Positions 1 through 9,407 of a stretch of DNA of 64,000 bases are shown here, piece by piece. The notes under the pieces were generated by a model. The model worked only from the letters and a program-made list of their open reading frames with translations. It did not search any database and had not been told where the DNA came from. Origin of the DNA: Fischerella sp. CENA71 (GTDB taxonomy: Bacteria; Cyanobacteriota; Cyanobacteriia; Cyanobacteriales; Nostocaceae); NCBI GenBank assembly GCA_024239075.1, contig JANBVI010000027.1, positions 62,001 through 126,000 of the forward strand, given 5' to 3'. A program made the translations under genes and the position numbers. The first letter of the stretch is position 1. Each line of letters opens with the position of its first letter.

Positions 1-2
1 CG

Positions 3-2072
3 CTGATTCCTCAAAGTCTCCGAGAAAATAGTCTCAACAGTGAATCTGTAGAAATTTACGGTACTCCGCGACGTTTAGCAGTATTGATTAAAGGTTTACC
101 ATCCCAGCAAGCCGACAGGGAAGAAGAAATAAAGGGGCCGCCTGCACAAACTGCTTTTAAAGACGGAAAACCTACCCCAGCAGCACAAGGTTTTGCTAAA
201 AAGCAAGGTGTGGAACTTGATGCTTTGGAAATTCGTAGCACAGATAAAGGCGATTTTGTGTTTGTACGCAAGCTGATTCCTGGTCGTCGGCTAGCGGAAA
301 TTTTAACAGAACTTGTCCCTCAATGGATTTTGGGTTTAGAAGGTAAGCGGTTGATGCGCTGGGGTGATGGGGATTTGCGGTTTTCTCGTCCGATTCGTTG
401 GTTGGTGAGTTTGTTAGATGATGCTGTACTACCGATAGAATTGGTGAATGGTTCTGAGACGATCAAAAGCGATCGCATCTCTCAAGCTCATCGAGTTTTA
501 CATCCCCAACCAGTTACAATACCCCAAGCTACTGATTATGTAGCTGTAATGCGTCTAGCTTCGGTGATTGTGAATGTCGAGGAACGAACAAATATTATCG
601 TTGAGGAAGTCAAAAAATCTGCGAATAAGTTAAATGGTTCTGTAGAAATTTACCCAGATTTGTTAGAAGAAGTCACAAACTTAGTTGAATATCCTTCAGC
701 AGTAATTGGTGAATTTGAAAGCGAGTTTTTGAATTTGCCTACAGAAGTAATTACTACTGTCATGGTGCATCACCAGCGTTATTTCCCTGTATTTAAAGAT
801 AGCAATCAGCAAAAATTACTGCCCTATTTTATCACTATTTCCAATGGTGATCCGTCAAAATCAAATATTATTGCTGTTGGTAATGCCAGAGTGATTCGCG
901 CTCGTTTAGCTGATGGGAAATTCTTCTATGATGCTGACTTAAAAAATCCATTAGATAGTTTTTTACCCCAATTAGCAAAAGTTACTTTTCAAGAAGACTT
1001 GGGTTCGTTGTTAGATAAAGTCGGACGAGTTTCTCAAATTGCTGCACAAATCGCCGAACAATTGCAATTAAATCCAGAGCAAAGTCATAATGCCCACCGT
1101 GCTGCTTTATTATGCAAAGCTGATTTAGTCAGCCAAATGGTCTATGAATTCCCTGAGTTGCAGGGAATCATGGGACAAAAATATGCTTTAGCAAGTGAAG
1201 AAGGAGAAGCGGTAGCGACAGCAATTTTTGAGCATTATTTACCTCGTGGTGCAGATGATATTTTGCCACAAACAATTACAGGTCAAGTTGTGGGTTTGGC
1301 AGATAGATTAGATACTTTAGTCGGTATCTTTGGTTTAGGAATGATTCCCACAGGTTCTTCTGATCCATTTGCTTTACGACGTGCTGCAAATGCAGTTGTA
1401 AACATCACATGGGCAGCAGATTTAGGGATTAATTTACAACAATTATTGGAGCAAATCGCTACAGATTTTGTTGCCAAACATAACAAGAATAAACAAGAAT
1501 TAGTTGCAACTTTGCAAGACTTTTTCTTACAACGTATTCGTACGCTGTTGCAAGAAGAAAAACAAATAGATTATGACTTGGTGAATGCTGTGTTGGGCGA
1601 AAATGACCCAGAATATACCCAAAGAGCATTACAAGATTTATTAGATGTACGCGATCGCGCCTTATTTTTGCAAAAAATCCGCAAAGATGGCACTTTAGAC
1701 AAAATCTACGAAACCGTCAACCGTTCTACCCGTTTAGCAGCGCAAGGTGATTTAGATACCAAGCAGCTTGATCCGACGACTGTAGTTCAGCCAGAACTAT
1801 TCCAAAAGTCCTGTGAAACTGCACTTTACCATGCCTTAGTAGAATTAGTTCCCCAAACTCAAGCCGCACAAAATTCGCGTAATTACCAACTGTTGGTAGC
1901 AGGATTGGAAAAAATTGCTCCCACCGTGAGTAACTTTTTTGATGGGCCAGAAAGTGTTTTGGTGATAGATCCAGATCCCAATATTAAGCGCAATCGATTA
2001 AATTTGCTGGGTTTGCTGCGTAACCACGCGCGCGTGTTAGCAGATTTTGGCGCAGTTGTGAAAAATTTGTAG
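3..2072 (+). CDS. glyS: Glycine--tRNA ligase beta subunit, 5' end cut by the window
   Basis: This is the beta chain of the bacterial alpha2beta2 glycyl-tRNA synthetase, a cytoplasmic enzyme that charges tRNA-Gly. The frame is open from the first bases of the window (…[14 protein letters not shown], a characteristic GlyS N-terminal stretch), so the true start lies upstream and about 690 residues are visible. Family hallmarks include [24 protein letters not shown], the segment [20 protein letters not shown] and [14 protein letters not shown]-like [16 protein letters not shown]. The C-terminal part, [34 protein letters not shown] cut here into pieces, is the anticodon-binding DALR-like region. 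Downstream murD begins about 85 bases later on the same strand. The identification is secure; only the missing N-terminus limits it. Confidence 0.97.
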   Translation: MIPQSLRENSLNSESVEIYGTPRRLAVLIKGLPSQQADREEEIKGPPAQTAFKDGKPTPAAQGFAKKQGVELDALEIRSTDKGDFVFVRKLIPGRRLAEILTELVPQWILGLEGKRLMRWGDGDLRFSRPIRWLVSLLDDAVLPIELVNGSETIKSDRISQAHRVLHPQPVTIPQATDYVAVMRLASVIVNVEERTNIIVEEVKKSANKLNGSVEIYPDLLEEVTNLVEYPSAVIGEFESEFLNLPTEVITTVMVHHQRYFPVFKDSNQQKLLPYFITISNGDPSKSNIIAVGNARVIRARLADGKFFYDADLKNPLDSFLPQLAKVTFQEDLGSLLDKVGRVSQIAAQIAEQLQLNPEQSHNAHRAALLCKADLVSQMVYEFPELQGIMGQKYALASEEGEAVATAIFEHYLPRGADDILPQTITGQVVGLADRLDTLVGIFGLGMIPTGSSDPFALRRAANAVVNITWAADLGINLQQLLEQIATDFVAKHNKNKQELVATLQDFFLQRIRTLLQEEKQIDYDLVNAVLGENDPEYTQRALQDLLDVRDRALFLQKIRKDGTLDKIYETVNRSTRLAAQGDLDTKQLDPTTVVQPELFQKSCETALYHALVELVPQTQAAQNSRNYQLLVAGLEKIAPTVSNFFDGPESVLVIDPDPNIKRNRLNLLGLLRNHARVLADFGAVVKNL

Positions 2073-2156
2073 CTAAAGTCTATAAAAATATTGTGTAAAT
2101 TGTGCCAAGAAACGTTAGGATAAGGTGTGCTTAACCAGGGAATTCTGCTACAGTCT

Positions 2157-3584
2157 ATGCCCAAAGCCCATGTAATTGGATTAGGAAAGTCCGGTGTTGC
2201 GGCGGCGAGATTGTTGAGGCGGGATGGTTGGGAGGTGGTGTTAAGCGATCGCAACACCTCCTCTAACCTCCGTACGCAACAACAAGAACTCCTTGCCGAA
2301 CAAATCACTGTTGAACTAGGGTATTCTCTGGACTTAACTCAACCAGATTTACCCCAGCTAATAGTTGTGAGTCCCGGTGTTCCTTGGGATATCCCCGTAC
2401 TAGTCCAAGCACGGGATTTGGGTATAGAAACCGTCGGCGAGATGGAACTAGCATGGCGATATTTAACATCTGTACCTTGGGTGGCGATTACTGGTACTAA
2501 CGGTAAAACTACTACTACTTCTCTAATTGCGAGCATTTTTCAAACAGCAGGGTTAAATGCTCCGGCTTGCGGTAACATTGGCTATGCTGCTTGTGAAGTT
2601 GCCCTCTCGCAAGCCGGAGAAGAAGAACAAACCCCAATCCAAAATCCAAAATCCAAAATCCAAAATCATCTTGATTGGGTGATTGCAGAGATTAGCAGTT
2701 ACCAAATAGAATCTTCTTCGACCTTGAAACCACGTATCGGTATCTGGACTACTTTTACTCCCGATCACCTCAGTCGCCATAAAACATTAGATAATTATTA
2801 CAACATCAAAGCTAGTTTGTTGCGTCAGAGTGAGCTTCAAATTTTCAATGGTGATGATGCATACTTGCGTAAAGTTGGTTTAAGTGATTGGCCTGATGCC
2901 TATTGGACAAGTGTGCAAGGTAAAGATTTCCTGATTGGTGAAAAAGGCTTTTACATTCAAGATGGCTGGGTTTTCCAGACGCATCATGATGGTTCTGGAG
3001 AAGATGCAGCAATTGTGGAAGTATCTGCGTTGCGGATGGTAGGAGAACACAATCAGCAAAATCTCCTCATGGCTGTGGCGGCGGCGCGCTTGGCTGGAAT
3101 TGATCAAGATGCTATTTCTCGTGCCATTAGTGAATTTCCTGGTGTTCCCCATCGCCTAGAATATATTTGTACTTGGGAAGGTATAGATTTTATCAATGAT
3201 AGTAAGGCTACTAATTACGACGCTGCCGAGGTTGGATTAGCATCGGTGTCAAGTTCTGTGATCTTAATCGCTGGTGGTGAAGCCAAAGCAGGTGATGATA
3301 CTGCCTGGATAGCAAAAATTAAAACCAAAGCTGCCGTAGTTTTATTAATTGGTGATGCTGCTAATACTTTTGCTCAACGTTTACAAGAAGTGGGATATAC
3401 CAGTTACGAAATTGTGGAAACGATGGATAAAGCTGTTAGCAGATCAGCAGAATTAGCTAAACAACATCAAGCATCTGTAGTTTTGCTGTCACCAGCATGT
3501 GCAAGTTTTGATCAGTATCCTAATTTTGAAGTTCGAGGTGAGCATTTCCGGCAGTTGTGTTTGGAGTGGGTAGCGAATAATTGA
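2157..3584 (+). CDS. murD: UDP-N-acetylmuramoylalanine--D-glutamate ligase
   Basis: MurD adds D-glutamate to UDP-MurNAc-L-alanine in the cytoplasmic phase of peptidoglycan synthesis. The N-terminal nucleotide-binding fold ([16 protein letters not shown]), the ATP loop [11 protein letters not shown], the central EISSYQIE and TPDHLSRH motifs, and C-terminal NDSKATN and [10 protein letters not shown] all match the Mur ligase family. The ATG at 2157 ([10 protein letters not shown]) is chosen because it fits the family N-terminus. An in-frame GTG at 2127 would add ten residues. The odd feature is a short insert (about residues 160-171, [11 protein letters not shown]) encoded by AAAATCC heptanucleotide repeats, placed just before the conserved EISSYQIE strand. 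Confidence 0.96.
   Translation: MPKAHVIGLGKSGVAAARLLRRDGWEVVLSDRNTSSNLRTQQQELLAEQITVELGYSLDLTQPDLPQLIVVSPGVPWDIPVLVQARDLGIETVGEMELAWRYLTSVPWVAITGTNGKTTTTSLIASIFQTAGLNAPACGNIGYAACEVALSQAGEEEQTPIQNPKSKIQNHLDWVIAEISSYQIESSSTLKPRIGIWTTFTPDHLSRHKTLDNYYNIKASLLRQSELQIFNGDDAYLRKVGLSDWPDAYWTSVQGKDFLIGEKGFYIQDGWVFQTHHDGSGEDAAIVEVSALRMVGEHNQQNLLMAVAAARLAGIDQDAISRAISEFPGVPHRLEYICTWEGIDFINDSKATNYDAAEVGLASVSSSVILIAGGEAKAGDDTAWIAKIKTKAAVVLLIGDAANTFAQRLQEVGYTSYEIVETMDKAVSRSAELAKQHQASVVLLSPACASFDQYPNFEVRGEHFRQLCLEWVANN
2634..2668 (+). repeat. In-frame AAAATCC heptanucleotide repeat inside murD
   Basis: From 2641 there are three exact AAAATCC units and a fourth AAAATCA, preceded by a degenerate unit. Because seven is not a multiple of three, three units encode a seven-residue period (NPKSKIQ). 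The reading frame of murD stays open through it. Confidence 0.9.
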
Positions 3585-3921
3585 GTTAATACTACGGTTG
3601 CATTCTCTACAATCTCTGTAATTCCAACGCAGAGGAACACAGAGTCAACGCAGAGGGACGCAGAGTTTTGGGGATTAGTAACGTTTACGAGGCTGTTATT
3701 CTCGTTGTCTAAAGCTGTTGTTAAAATCTGTTTGTCGAATGTGTATAAGACAGATACACAAGGTATCATTATTTAACTTCCTTGCCTGGGTGCGATCGCC
3801 TAATTTTTGCATATTTACTGTCCTAGCTAACTATAAGACTTATTGTGTCTGAGTTAACAAAGCTACTATCAACACCAATACTCTACAAATTTCTTAAACT
3901 GGATCTGCAAGACACTCACAA
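3585..3921. repeat. Intergenic region with CGCAGAG-type repeats and a hairpin
   Basis: No gene is seen. Positions 3626-3665 hold an imperfect repeat of the type AACGCAGAGGAACACAGAG occurring twice. At 3740-3760 the arms TGTGTAT and ATACACA form a perfect seven-base stem around a seven-base loop. The remainder is unremarkable AT-rich sequence leading to the next gene. Confidence 0.6.
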
Positions 3922-4809
3922 ATGCTCAAAACAAAGACAATGAAAACATCTGGAAAATTCGACTTTGAGGACGATAAGTTTAATGCACCGCCTTCTCAAG
4001 TCATCCCTTGGTGTCAGATGATTAATCCTCGATATGGCCAAGATCATATCCAGCCTTATGGTTTAGCCATCAAGCTGGATAATGCCAATGCTGTGGGGTT
4101 TAAGCCGGATGACAATTGGCAACAAATGGAACATGAATTTAGCTCCGGTTCTGAAACAGTATATATCACTACTACCCCACGCTTAGTAGTAGTGCGACGC
4201 GGGCCATTGTCTGTCAAAGACCGAGAAACTGGTGTCAAACTAGGTACACTAAGAGATAATTATGACGCTTTTTTAGCAGATAAACTTAAATTTAAAACTT
4301 TTACACGCTATTTAATTTTTGTAGTTGGAGAAAATAAACAATTTTTGCATGAATTACCACTACAACTTACATTGAATGGCGCAGCCGGAGCAAGTTTTAG
4401 TAAAGCTTATTGCGAATACCAGCAAGGTAGAATTACAGGTGGATTTCTCGCAGAATTGGAAAGAACTTATGCTGCTTACCGTAAGCTACCTTTAACACCA
4501 AAAGGACCATTATTTCACGCTCACGGTATTTTTTGCCCAATTATTGATTCAGAAGAAAGAGGTATTGAACCAAATACGGTTTTGGTTGCTTCTACGGTGG
4601 ACTATAAACATCCGACAGTTTCAACTTTGACGCAATATCTCATAGCTTCCGATTCTCCAGAATCGGAGATAATTATCAGAAATTACGAAGAATATAAGGA
4701 GTTTGGCAAAGAACCTATTAAAGCAGAACCACCGAAGATGGTAGCGGCAGGGGTTTCTAATTCCTACATTTATCCTGATGAGGATGATTTTGGTTATCCA
4801 CCCTATTAA
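3922..4809 (+). CDS. DUF5895-like conserved cyanobacterial protein
   Basis: A 295-residue soluble protein without signal peptide or membrane segments. The N-terminal block (KFDFEDDKFNAPPSQVIPWCQMINPRYG) and the middle block resemble the cyanobacterial family annotated as DUF5895; I assign this from memory of the family and not from a search. No catalytic motif is visible. The C-terminus is acidic and aromatic (YIYPDEDDFGYPPY). An internal ATG at 3940 (MKTSGKFDF) is an equally plausible start because the first six residues look non-conserved. It stands alone, with several hundred bases of non-coding DNA on both sides. Function is unknown; the family often has mobile or plasmid-linked copies. 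Confidence 0.75.
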   Translation: MLKTKTMKTSGKFDFEDDKFNAPPSQVIPWCQMINPRYGQDHIQPYGLAIKLDNANAVGFKPDDNWQQMEHEFSSGSETVYITTTPRLVVVRRGPLSVKDRETGVKLGTLRDNYDAFLADKLKFKTFTRYLIFVVGENKQFLHELPLQLTLNGAAGASFSKAYCEYQQGRITGGFLAELERTYAAYRKLPLTPKGPLFHAHGIFCPIIDSEERGIEPNTVLVASTVDYKHPTVSTLTQYLIASDSPESEIIIRNYEEYKEFGKEPIKAEPPKMVAAGVSNSYIYPDEDDFGYPPY

Positions 4810-5196
4810 ATTGGGAAAACGATTAAAGGAAAAGGTTAAAGGGATGTAGATGTAGATGAAAAGATGAATATTTTTAGACTGCTACACCCCTATATCCTTT
4901 TTTGAATTTAAATAGGCATAAAATAAATATATTTTATGTGATGAGAGATAGTGATGAGCTATTGCTTGATAAAAGACAGTAATTAGGATTTATTGAGATT
5001 TTTGACTTGATTTTTACCAGGTTTTATCAGAAAAAACCAAAAAAATTTGTGATTTTTAATTTTTTTTTGAACAGAATATTTTTCGAGGCAAGAAATAAAA
5101 GTAACAATTGATTAGCTAACAACCATTTTATAAAAATTTAGATATCATTAATACTAATAAAATCAAATATAAATTAACTATTACTGAAGTTTTTAG
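4810..5196. other. AT-rich intergenic region
   Basis: About 390 bases with long A and T runs. I see no ORF, tRNA or clear hairpin terminator. It presumably carries the promoter of the downstream hybrid kinase, but no convincing -35/-10 pair can be picked. Confidence 0.4.
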
Positions 5197-6309
5197 ATGT
5201 CAATGATTACACAAGGTTCTTACTCAGATAAAATACTGGTAGTCGATGATTCACCTGATAACGTATTTTTGATCAAAACCATATTGGAAGAAGAAGGCTA
5301 TACAGTTAGCACAGCAGAAAATGGGATTTCTGCATTGGCGAAAATTGCTGAGGCTACTTTCGATTTAATATTATTGGATCTGATGATGCCAGGGATGGAT
5401 GGTTATGAAGTAACTAAGCGGCTCAGAGAAAATAAGAGTTTACCGTTTATCCCGATTTTACTGATCACAGCTCATGATTCACCCAATGTCGCCCAAGGTT
5501 TAGATTTGGGTGCTGATGACTTTATCCGTAAACCTGTGACAGTGGATGAGTTGTTAGCAAGAGTGCGATCGCTTCTGAGGTTGAAGCATAGTATTGATGA
5601 ACGAGATGAAATCGCCCGTCAAAGAGAAGATTTTGTCTCTCGTCTCACCCACGATTTACGCACACCTCTAGTTGCAGCAGAACGAATGCTCACACTACTT
5701 TCGGAAGGTGCTTTAGGAAGTTTATCAGCACCAATGCAGGAAGTGATCACGATTATGGGACGTAGCAACACCAATCTACTGGCGATGGTGAATACTTTAC
5801 TAGAAGTGTACCGTTTTGAGGCGGGTCGTAAAACTCTAGCGTTTCAACCAATTGATTTGGGACAATTACTCAGAGAAGTTGCAGGTGAACTAACTCCTTT
5901 AGCCGAAGCAAAGCAACTAACACTTAATTTAGATTTTGATGAAGAGTCTAGCAAAAGTAAAGTTATTGGCGATCGCTTAGAATTACATCGTCTCTTCACC
6001 AACTTGATCGGTAATGCGATTAAATTCACTGATCAAGGTTCTGTTACCATCACTCTTGTACCATTTACCACGGATGGTGACAATATAACTATCAAAATAG
6101 TAGATACAGGTTCTGGTATTCCTGTTGAAGAACAAGCAACTTTATTTGAACGATTTCGCCAAGGAAGTCATAAGCGTTCTGGTAGTGGTTTGGGACTGTA
6201 TCTTTCTCGGCGAATTGTGGAAGCACACAAAGGCGGTATCGAAGTAAGTTCCGAGGTTGGAAAAGGTAGTATATTTACTGTGAAGTTGCCTTTAACAGTG
6301 AACAGTTAA
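5197..6309 (+). CDS. Response regulator-histidine kinase hybrid
   Basis: A 370-residue cytoplasmic two-component protein with an N-terminal receiver followed by a kinase core. The receiver (about residues 12-128) has the acidic pair D17/D18, phospho-acceptor D61 in LLDLMMPGMDG and K112 in RKP. The HisKA box SRLTHDLRTPL places the phosphorylatable histidine at residue 152. The ATPase part carries the N box (NLIGNAIKFTD), G1 (DTGSGIP) and G2 (SGSGLGLYLSRRIVEAHKG). There is no transmembrane or PAS sensor region, so input probably comes by phosphotransfer to the receiver. The last residues TVNS and the stop codon lie in an AACAGTG/AACAGTT heptad repeat. An alternative start is the ATG at 5203. 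The next gene begins 38 bases later and may be cotranscribed. Confidence 0.93.
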   Translation: MSMITQGSYSDKILVVDDSPDNVFLIKTILEEEGYTVSTAENGISALAKIAEATFDLILLDLMMPGMDGYEVTKRLRENKSLPFIPILLITAHDSPNVAQGLDLGADDFIRKPVTVDELLARVRSLLRLKHSIDERDEIARQREDFVSRLTHDLRTPLVAAERMLTLLSEGALGSLSAPMQEVITIMGRSNTNLLAMVNTLLEVYRFEAGRKTLAFQPIDLGQLLREVAGELTPLAEAKQLTLNLDFDEESSKSKVIGDRLELHRLFTNLIGNAIKFTDQGSVTITLVPFTTDGDNITIKIVDTGSGIPVEEQATLFERFRQGSHKRSGSGLGLYLSRRIVEAHKGGIEVSSEVGKGSIFTVKLPLTVNS

Positions 6310-6321
6310 CAGTGAACAGTT
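6294..6321 (+). repeat. AACAGTG/AACAGTT heptad array across the kinase stop codon
   Basis: Four consecutive seven-base units (AACAGTG, AACAGTT, AACAGTG, AACAGTT) run from 6294 to 6321. The kinase stop codon (6307-6309) is read from this array, and a degenerate fifth unit follows. Confidence 0.9.
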
Positions 6322-6347
6322 ATCAGTATATTTGTTAGAGAGATAAA

Positions 6348-7733
6348 ATGATTTGTGAAGGATCAGTGATTGATATCATTAATCAGCAGCGAGATTTTTT
6401 TCAAACAGGCGAAACTCAAAAATTATCTTTTCGGATTTCTCAACTGAAACTTTTACAGCAATTAATCAAAGAAAACGAAACAGCAATTTGTGAAGCTTTA
6501 AAGTCAGATTTAAATAAACCAGAATTTGAAGCTTTTTCTTCGGAAATATTATTAGTATTCAAAGAAATAGAATATTGTATCAAAAATCTGAAGAATTGGA
6601 TAAAACCTCAACAAACAAAAGTTCCCTGGCAATTACTTCCTGCTTCCGCAAAAATTTATCCAGAACCATTAGGAGTCGTTTTAATTATTGGTACTTGGAA
6701 CTATCCTTTTCAGTTAGTTATCACACCGTTAATTGGAGCGATCGCTGCGGGAAATTGTACTATTATCAAACCATCAGAAATCGCTCCCAATACATCTAGT
6801 GTGATTGCCAAGCTGATTAGTAAATATTTTCCACCAGAATATATCAAAGTGATAGAAGGAGGTGTGGAAACAACTCAAAAATTATTGGCGGAAAAGTTTG
6901 ATCACATATTTTTCACTGGTGGTACTGCTGTGGCAAAAATTGTTATGGCAGCCGCAGCCAAACATCTGACACCTGTTACCTTAGAATTGGGTGGTAAAAA
7001 TCCTTGTATTGTTGATACAGATATTCATCTTCAACATACTGCTAAACGTATTACTTGGGGAAAATTTATTAATAATGGACAAACTTGTTTAGCACCAGAT
7101 TATTTATTAGTAAATACCAAGATTAAAGAAAAATTATTAGCTGAAATTAAAAAATGTATTCAAGAATTTTATAGTGATAAACCTGCTATTAGTTCTGACT
7201 ATGGCAGAATTATTAATCAAAAACAATTTGACCGAATCACAAATCTTTTAAATAGCAGTAAAATTATTTTTGGTGGAGAAACAAACCGAGAACAACTTTA
7301 TATTGCTCCCACATTAGTTGAGATTATTTCCTTGGCAGAACCGATAATGCAAGAGGAGATTTTCGGTCCTGTTTTATCAATCATCGAATACACAGATATA
7401 TCAGAAGCGATCGCTCTCATCAATTCTCAGCCCAAACCTTTAGCTTTATACCTATTTTCTAACAATAAAAATCTCCAACAAAGAGTTTTACAGACAACTT
7501 CATCTGGTGCAGTTTGTCTGAATGAAACAGTTATGCATATCGGTGTCTCATCTTTACCGTTTGGTGGTGTAGGTGATAGTGGTATCGGCAGTTATCACGG
7601 TAAATTTAGTTTTGATACCTTTTCTCACTATAAAAGCGTATTATCCAATCCCTTTTGGCTAGATTTAAAATGGCGATACGCTCCCTATACAAAGGGTAAA
7701 TTATCTTTTTTAAAACGAATACTTGGATATTAA
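6348..7733 (+). CDS. Aldehyde dehydrogenase (class 3-like)
   Basis: A 461-residue NAD(P)-dependent aldehyde dehydrogenase that would oxidise aldehydes to carboxylic acids. Family landmarks are GTWNYPFQL and KPSEIAPN (coenzyme and substrate channel), FTGGTAVAKIV (Rossmann segment), LELGGKNP with the general-base glutamate at residue 213, and NNGQTC with the nucleophile at C247. Length and the short N-terminus match class 3 / fatty-aldehyde dehydrogenases, but there is no hydrophobic C-terminal anchor. In cyanobacteria such enzymes are thought to act on fatty or apocarotenoid aldehydes; the substrate here is inferred only. A weak GAGAG sits before the ATG. It ends facing a minus-strand molybdoenzyme gene. 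Confidence 0.93.
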   Translation: MICEGSVIDIINQQRDFFQTGETQKLSFRISQLKLLQQLIKENETAICEALKSDLNKPEFEAFSSEILLVFKEIEYCIKNLKNWIKPQQTKVPWQLLPASAKIYPEPLGVVLIIGTWNYPFQLVITPLIGAIAAGNCTIIKPSEIAPNTSSVIAKLISKYFPPEYIKVIEGGVETTQKLLAEKFDHIFFTGGTAVAKIVMAAAAKHLTPVTLELGGKNPCIVDTDIHLQHTAKRITWGKFINNGQTCLAPDYLLVNTKIKEKLLAEIKKCIQEFYSDKPAISSDYGRIINQKQFDRITNLLNSSKIIFGGETNREQLYIAPTLVEIISLAEPIMQEEIFGPVLSIIEYTDISEAIALINSQPKPLALYLFSNNKNLQQRVLQTTSSGAVCLNETVMHIGVSSLPFGGVGDSGIGSYHGKFSFDTFSHYKSVLSNPFWLDLKWRYAPYTKGKLSFLKRILGY

Positions 7734-7753
7734 AACTATTAGATTAAAACAGA

Positions 7754-7779
7754 GAAAGGAAAAATAAAAACTTCCTTTC
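7754..7779. terminator. Possible bidirectional terminator hairpin
   Basis: GAAAGGAA (7754-7761) and TTCCTTTC (7772-7779) form a perfect eight-base stem around a ten-base A-rich loop, located between two convergent gene ends. There is no long T run, so efficiency is uncertain. Confidence 0.45.
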
Positions 7780-7790
7780 CCCTTTCACAT

Positions 7791-8393
7791 TCACAAACTA
7801 CTATAACGCTCTTCTGCCCAAGGTTCGCCTCGGTGATGATAGCCATTGCGTTCCCAGAAACCCATTTCTTCACGTCGGAGAAACTCTAAACCATTGATCC
7901 ACTTTGCACTTTTCCAAGCATAAAGATGAGGAACGACCAATCGCATTGGTCCTCCGTGTTCTGCGGGTAACGGTTCGCCGAATAACTTAAATCCGAAGAA
8001 ATTTTCTTCTTTGAGAAAATCTTCCAGAGAAATATTGGTAGTATAACCACCGTAGCAATGTTCCATCACATGGACTGCTTTCGGATCAACTTCAATTTGC
8101 TTCATGAAGTCTGTCACTTTGATTCCAGTCCACTTGACATCGAGTTTAGACCAACGGGTTACACAGTGGAAATCAGCAGTAAATTCATGCTGGGGTAACG
8201 CCATGAAGTCTGACCAAGTAAAAGTTTTGGGTGTCACCAAACCCCATACGCGAAATTCCCATTCATCTGTGCTGACTTGAGGAGTAGCACCATAAGTTAA
8301 GACAGGAAAACCCTTAGTCAAATATTGACCAGGTGGAACGCGATCGCTTTCTTCCTGTGTCGGTTTTTGAAAAAACTTTCTTACCATAGTCAC
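7791..8393 (-). CDS. Sulfite oxidase-like molybdopterin oxidoreductase
   Basis: A 200-residue protein of the oxidoreductase molybdopterin-binding family (sulfite oxidase/YedY fold). The ligand cysteine of the molybdenum centre is visible in FHCVTRWSKLDVKWTG, followed by HCYGGYTTNISLEDFL and the cofactor-binding run PLPAEHGGPMRLVVPHLYAWKSAKW. The length corresponds to the catalytic domain alone. There is no Tat signal, no haem domain and no YedZ-like membrane partner beside it, so a cytoplasmic enzyme with an unknown electron partner is likely. Substrate cannot be read from the sequence. It is convergent with the aldehyde dehydrogenase gene. Confidence 0.9.
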   Translation of the reverse strand: MTMVRKFFQKPTQEESDRVPPGQYLTKGFPVLTYGATPQVSTDEWEFRVWGLVTPKTFTWSDFMALPQHEFTADFHCVTRWSKLDVKWTGIKVTDFMKQIEVDPKAVHVMEHCYGGYTTNISLEDFLKEENFFGFKLFGEPLPAEHGGPMRLVVPHLYAWKSAKWINGLEFLRREEMGFWERNGYHHRGEPWAEERYSSL

Positions 8394-8527
8394 CAGAAAA
8401 ATAGGTCTTCTGAAGACACTTTAGTTTTTATATAAGTACTTGGTAATCGGTCATAGGTAATGAAGTTAAGGGGAGCCACTGCGCCCTTCCTTGCGGGTTA
8501 AGAGCGTTGTAGCACCTGGCGTTCAAT

Positions 8528-8566
8528 AGTCAATAGTCAATTAAAATGGACTTTTGACTATTGACT
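8528..8566. terminator. Inverted repeat downstream of rpmF
   Basis: AGTCAATAGTCAA (8528-8540) and TTGACTATTGACT (8554-8566) are perfect 13-base arms with a 13-base loop. The element is itself built from CAATAGT heptads. Its place immediately after rpmF (minus strand) suggests 3'-end formation or stabilisation. Confidence 0.5.
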
Positions 8567-8572
8567 GTGGAA

Positions 8573-8749
8573 CTATGATTCCTCTTCTTCCTCTTCTTCA
8601 GCAGATGGATAAACAAAAGTAGAACGTCCAGTCAAAATCGACTTACCAAGGGAGAGAGCTTTTTGTGCTTCTAGACCAGCTTTACGTCTCCAGGTAGCTC
8701 GACGCTTGTCACGTTTGGATTTAGATGTTTTCTTCTTTGGAACAGCCAT
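8573..8749 (-). CDS. rpmF: 50S ribosomal protein L32
   Basis: A 58-residue basic ribosomal protein of the large subunit. The N-terminus [22 protein letters not shown] is typical of L32, and the start at 8749 is chosen to give it. An upstream in-frame ATG would add nine residues that homologues lack. The C-terminus is an acidic run (AEEEEEEES), a cyanobacteria-style tail. It is monocistronic, with a large heptad array just upstream and an inverted repeat just downstream. Confidence 0.95.
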   Translation of the reverse strand: MAVPKKKTSKSKRDKRRATWRRKAGLEAQKALSLGKSILTGRSTFVYPSAEEEEEEES

Positions 8750-8814
8750 ATTAGCGGATAACGCAATTTTTGACAACCTTATTATTTTAAGCCATCAACG
8801 CATTTTTGGTAGTT

Positions 8815-8933
8815 GGTCAATGGTCAATGGTCAATGGTCAATGGTCAATGGTCAATGGTCAATGGTCAATGGTCAATGGTCAATGGTCAATAGTCATTCG
8901 TCATTTGTCACTTGTCATTCGTCATTAGTGATT
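8815..8933 (+). repeat. Large heptanucleotide array, GGTCAAT x11 plus degenerate units
   Basis: Eleven exact GGTCAAT units run from 8815 to 8891. They are followed without phase change by six seven-base units of a second type (nGTCATT with small variations) to 8933. That gives 17 units in one register. The array lies about 65 bases upstream of the rpmF start codon, so it is in or next to the rpmF promoter region. Confidence 0.97.
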
Positions 8934-8969
8934 TTCCCTCTTGTCCCCACGTCCCCGATTCCCGATCCC

Positions 8970-9407
8970 CTACTTCGCAGTTTGATTAGTAGTCGCAGTG
9001 GGGTTTGTGGAATTCTCGCCAAAATATAGAAGCGATCGCGCGGCTTTAAAATATTTTGCCCAACGTCGGGGATCGGGACGATTACGCCACTGGGGACGAG
9101 TCACTGCTAATTCTAAAACTGGTGCGATCGCTCCGTTGTTTTGTACGGAGATAAATATGGATACATCTGTTACTAAAATATCTTGGTCAAAGCTACGTTG
9201 AGCCGCCGCTCTTGCTGCTGCTTCTGCTCTTTGCAGTAGGGTTTCGTAGTTTTCTTCTGGTAAGCGATCAATAGATAAGTCTACTCTGGCGGTGTAAGCT
9301 CGCACAATCTGGGGTGCGATCGCGCTCGTTGCTAGCCAAATAGGAGTTGCAGTACCCAGCAAAACTACTGCTTGGGCTATCCGGATTCTCTTGGCAATTA
9401 ATGGCAT
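8970..9407 (-). CDS. Conserved hypothetical protein with N-terminal membrane segment
   Basis: About 145 residues from the ATG at 9407 (MPLIAKRIRIAQAVVLLG); a longer frame opens at 9503 but its extra 32 residues look random. A hydrophobic stretch at residues 8-32 may be an uncleaved signal anchor, followed by an Arg/Ala-rich helix (LLQRAEAAARAAAQRSFDQDILVTDV) and a C-terminal segment containing TRPQWRNRPDPRRWAKYF. I recognise it only as a cyanobacterial conserved hypothetical of unknown role, probably membrane-attached with its main part outside. The TAG stop adjoins a CCCCGATT-type tandem repeat. The C-terminal tail (NPTATTNQTAK) is low complexity. Confidence 0.6.
   Translation of the reverse strand: MPLIAKRIRIAQAVVLLGTATPIWLATSAIAPQIVRAYTARVDLSIDRLPEENYETLLQRAEAAARAAAQRSFDQDILVTDVSIFISVQNNGAIAPVLELAVTRPQWRNRPDPRRWAKYFKAARSLLYFGENSTNPTATTNQTAK

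Noticed and set aside
3738-3760. ATGTGTATAAGACAG resembles the Tn5 mosaic end used in sequencing adaptors.
   Set aside because: Two bases of the mosaic end are missing and the sequence is explained by a perfect seven-base hairpin, so neither a transposon end nor adaptor contamination is supported.
8815-8933. Regular repeat array considered as a CRISPR.
   Set aside because: Units are contiguous seven-base repeats without spacers, and no cas genes are present anywhere in the window.
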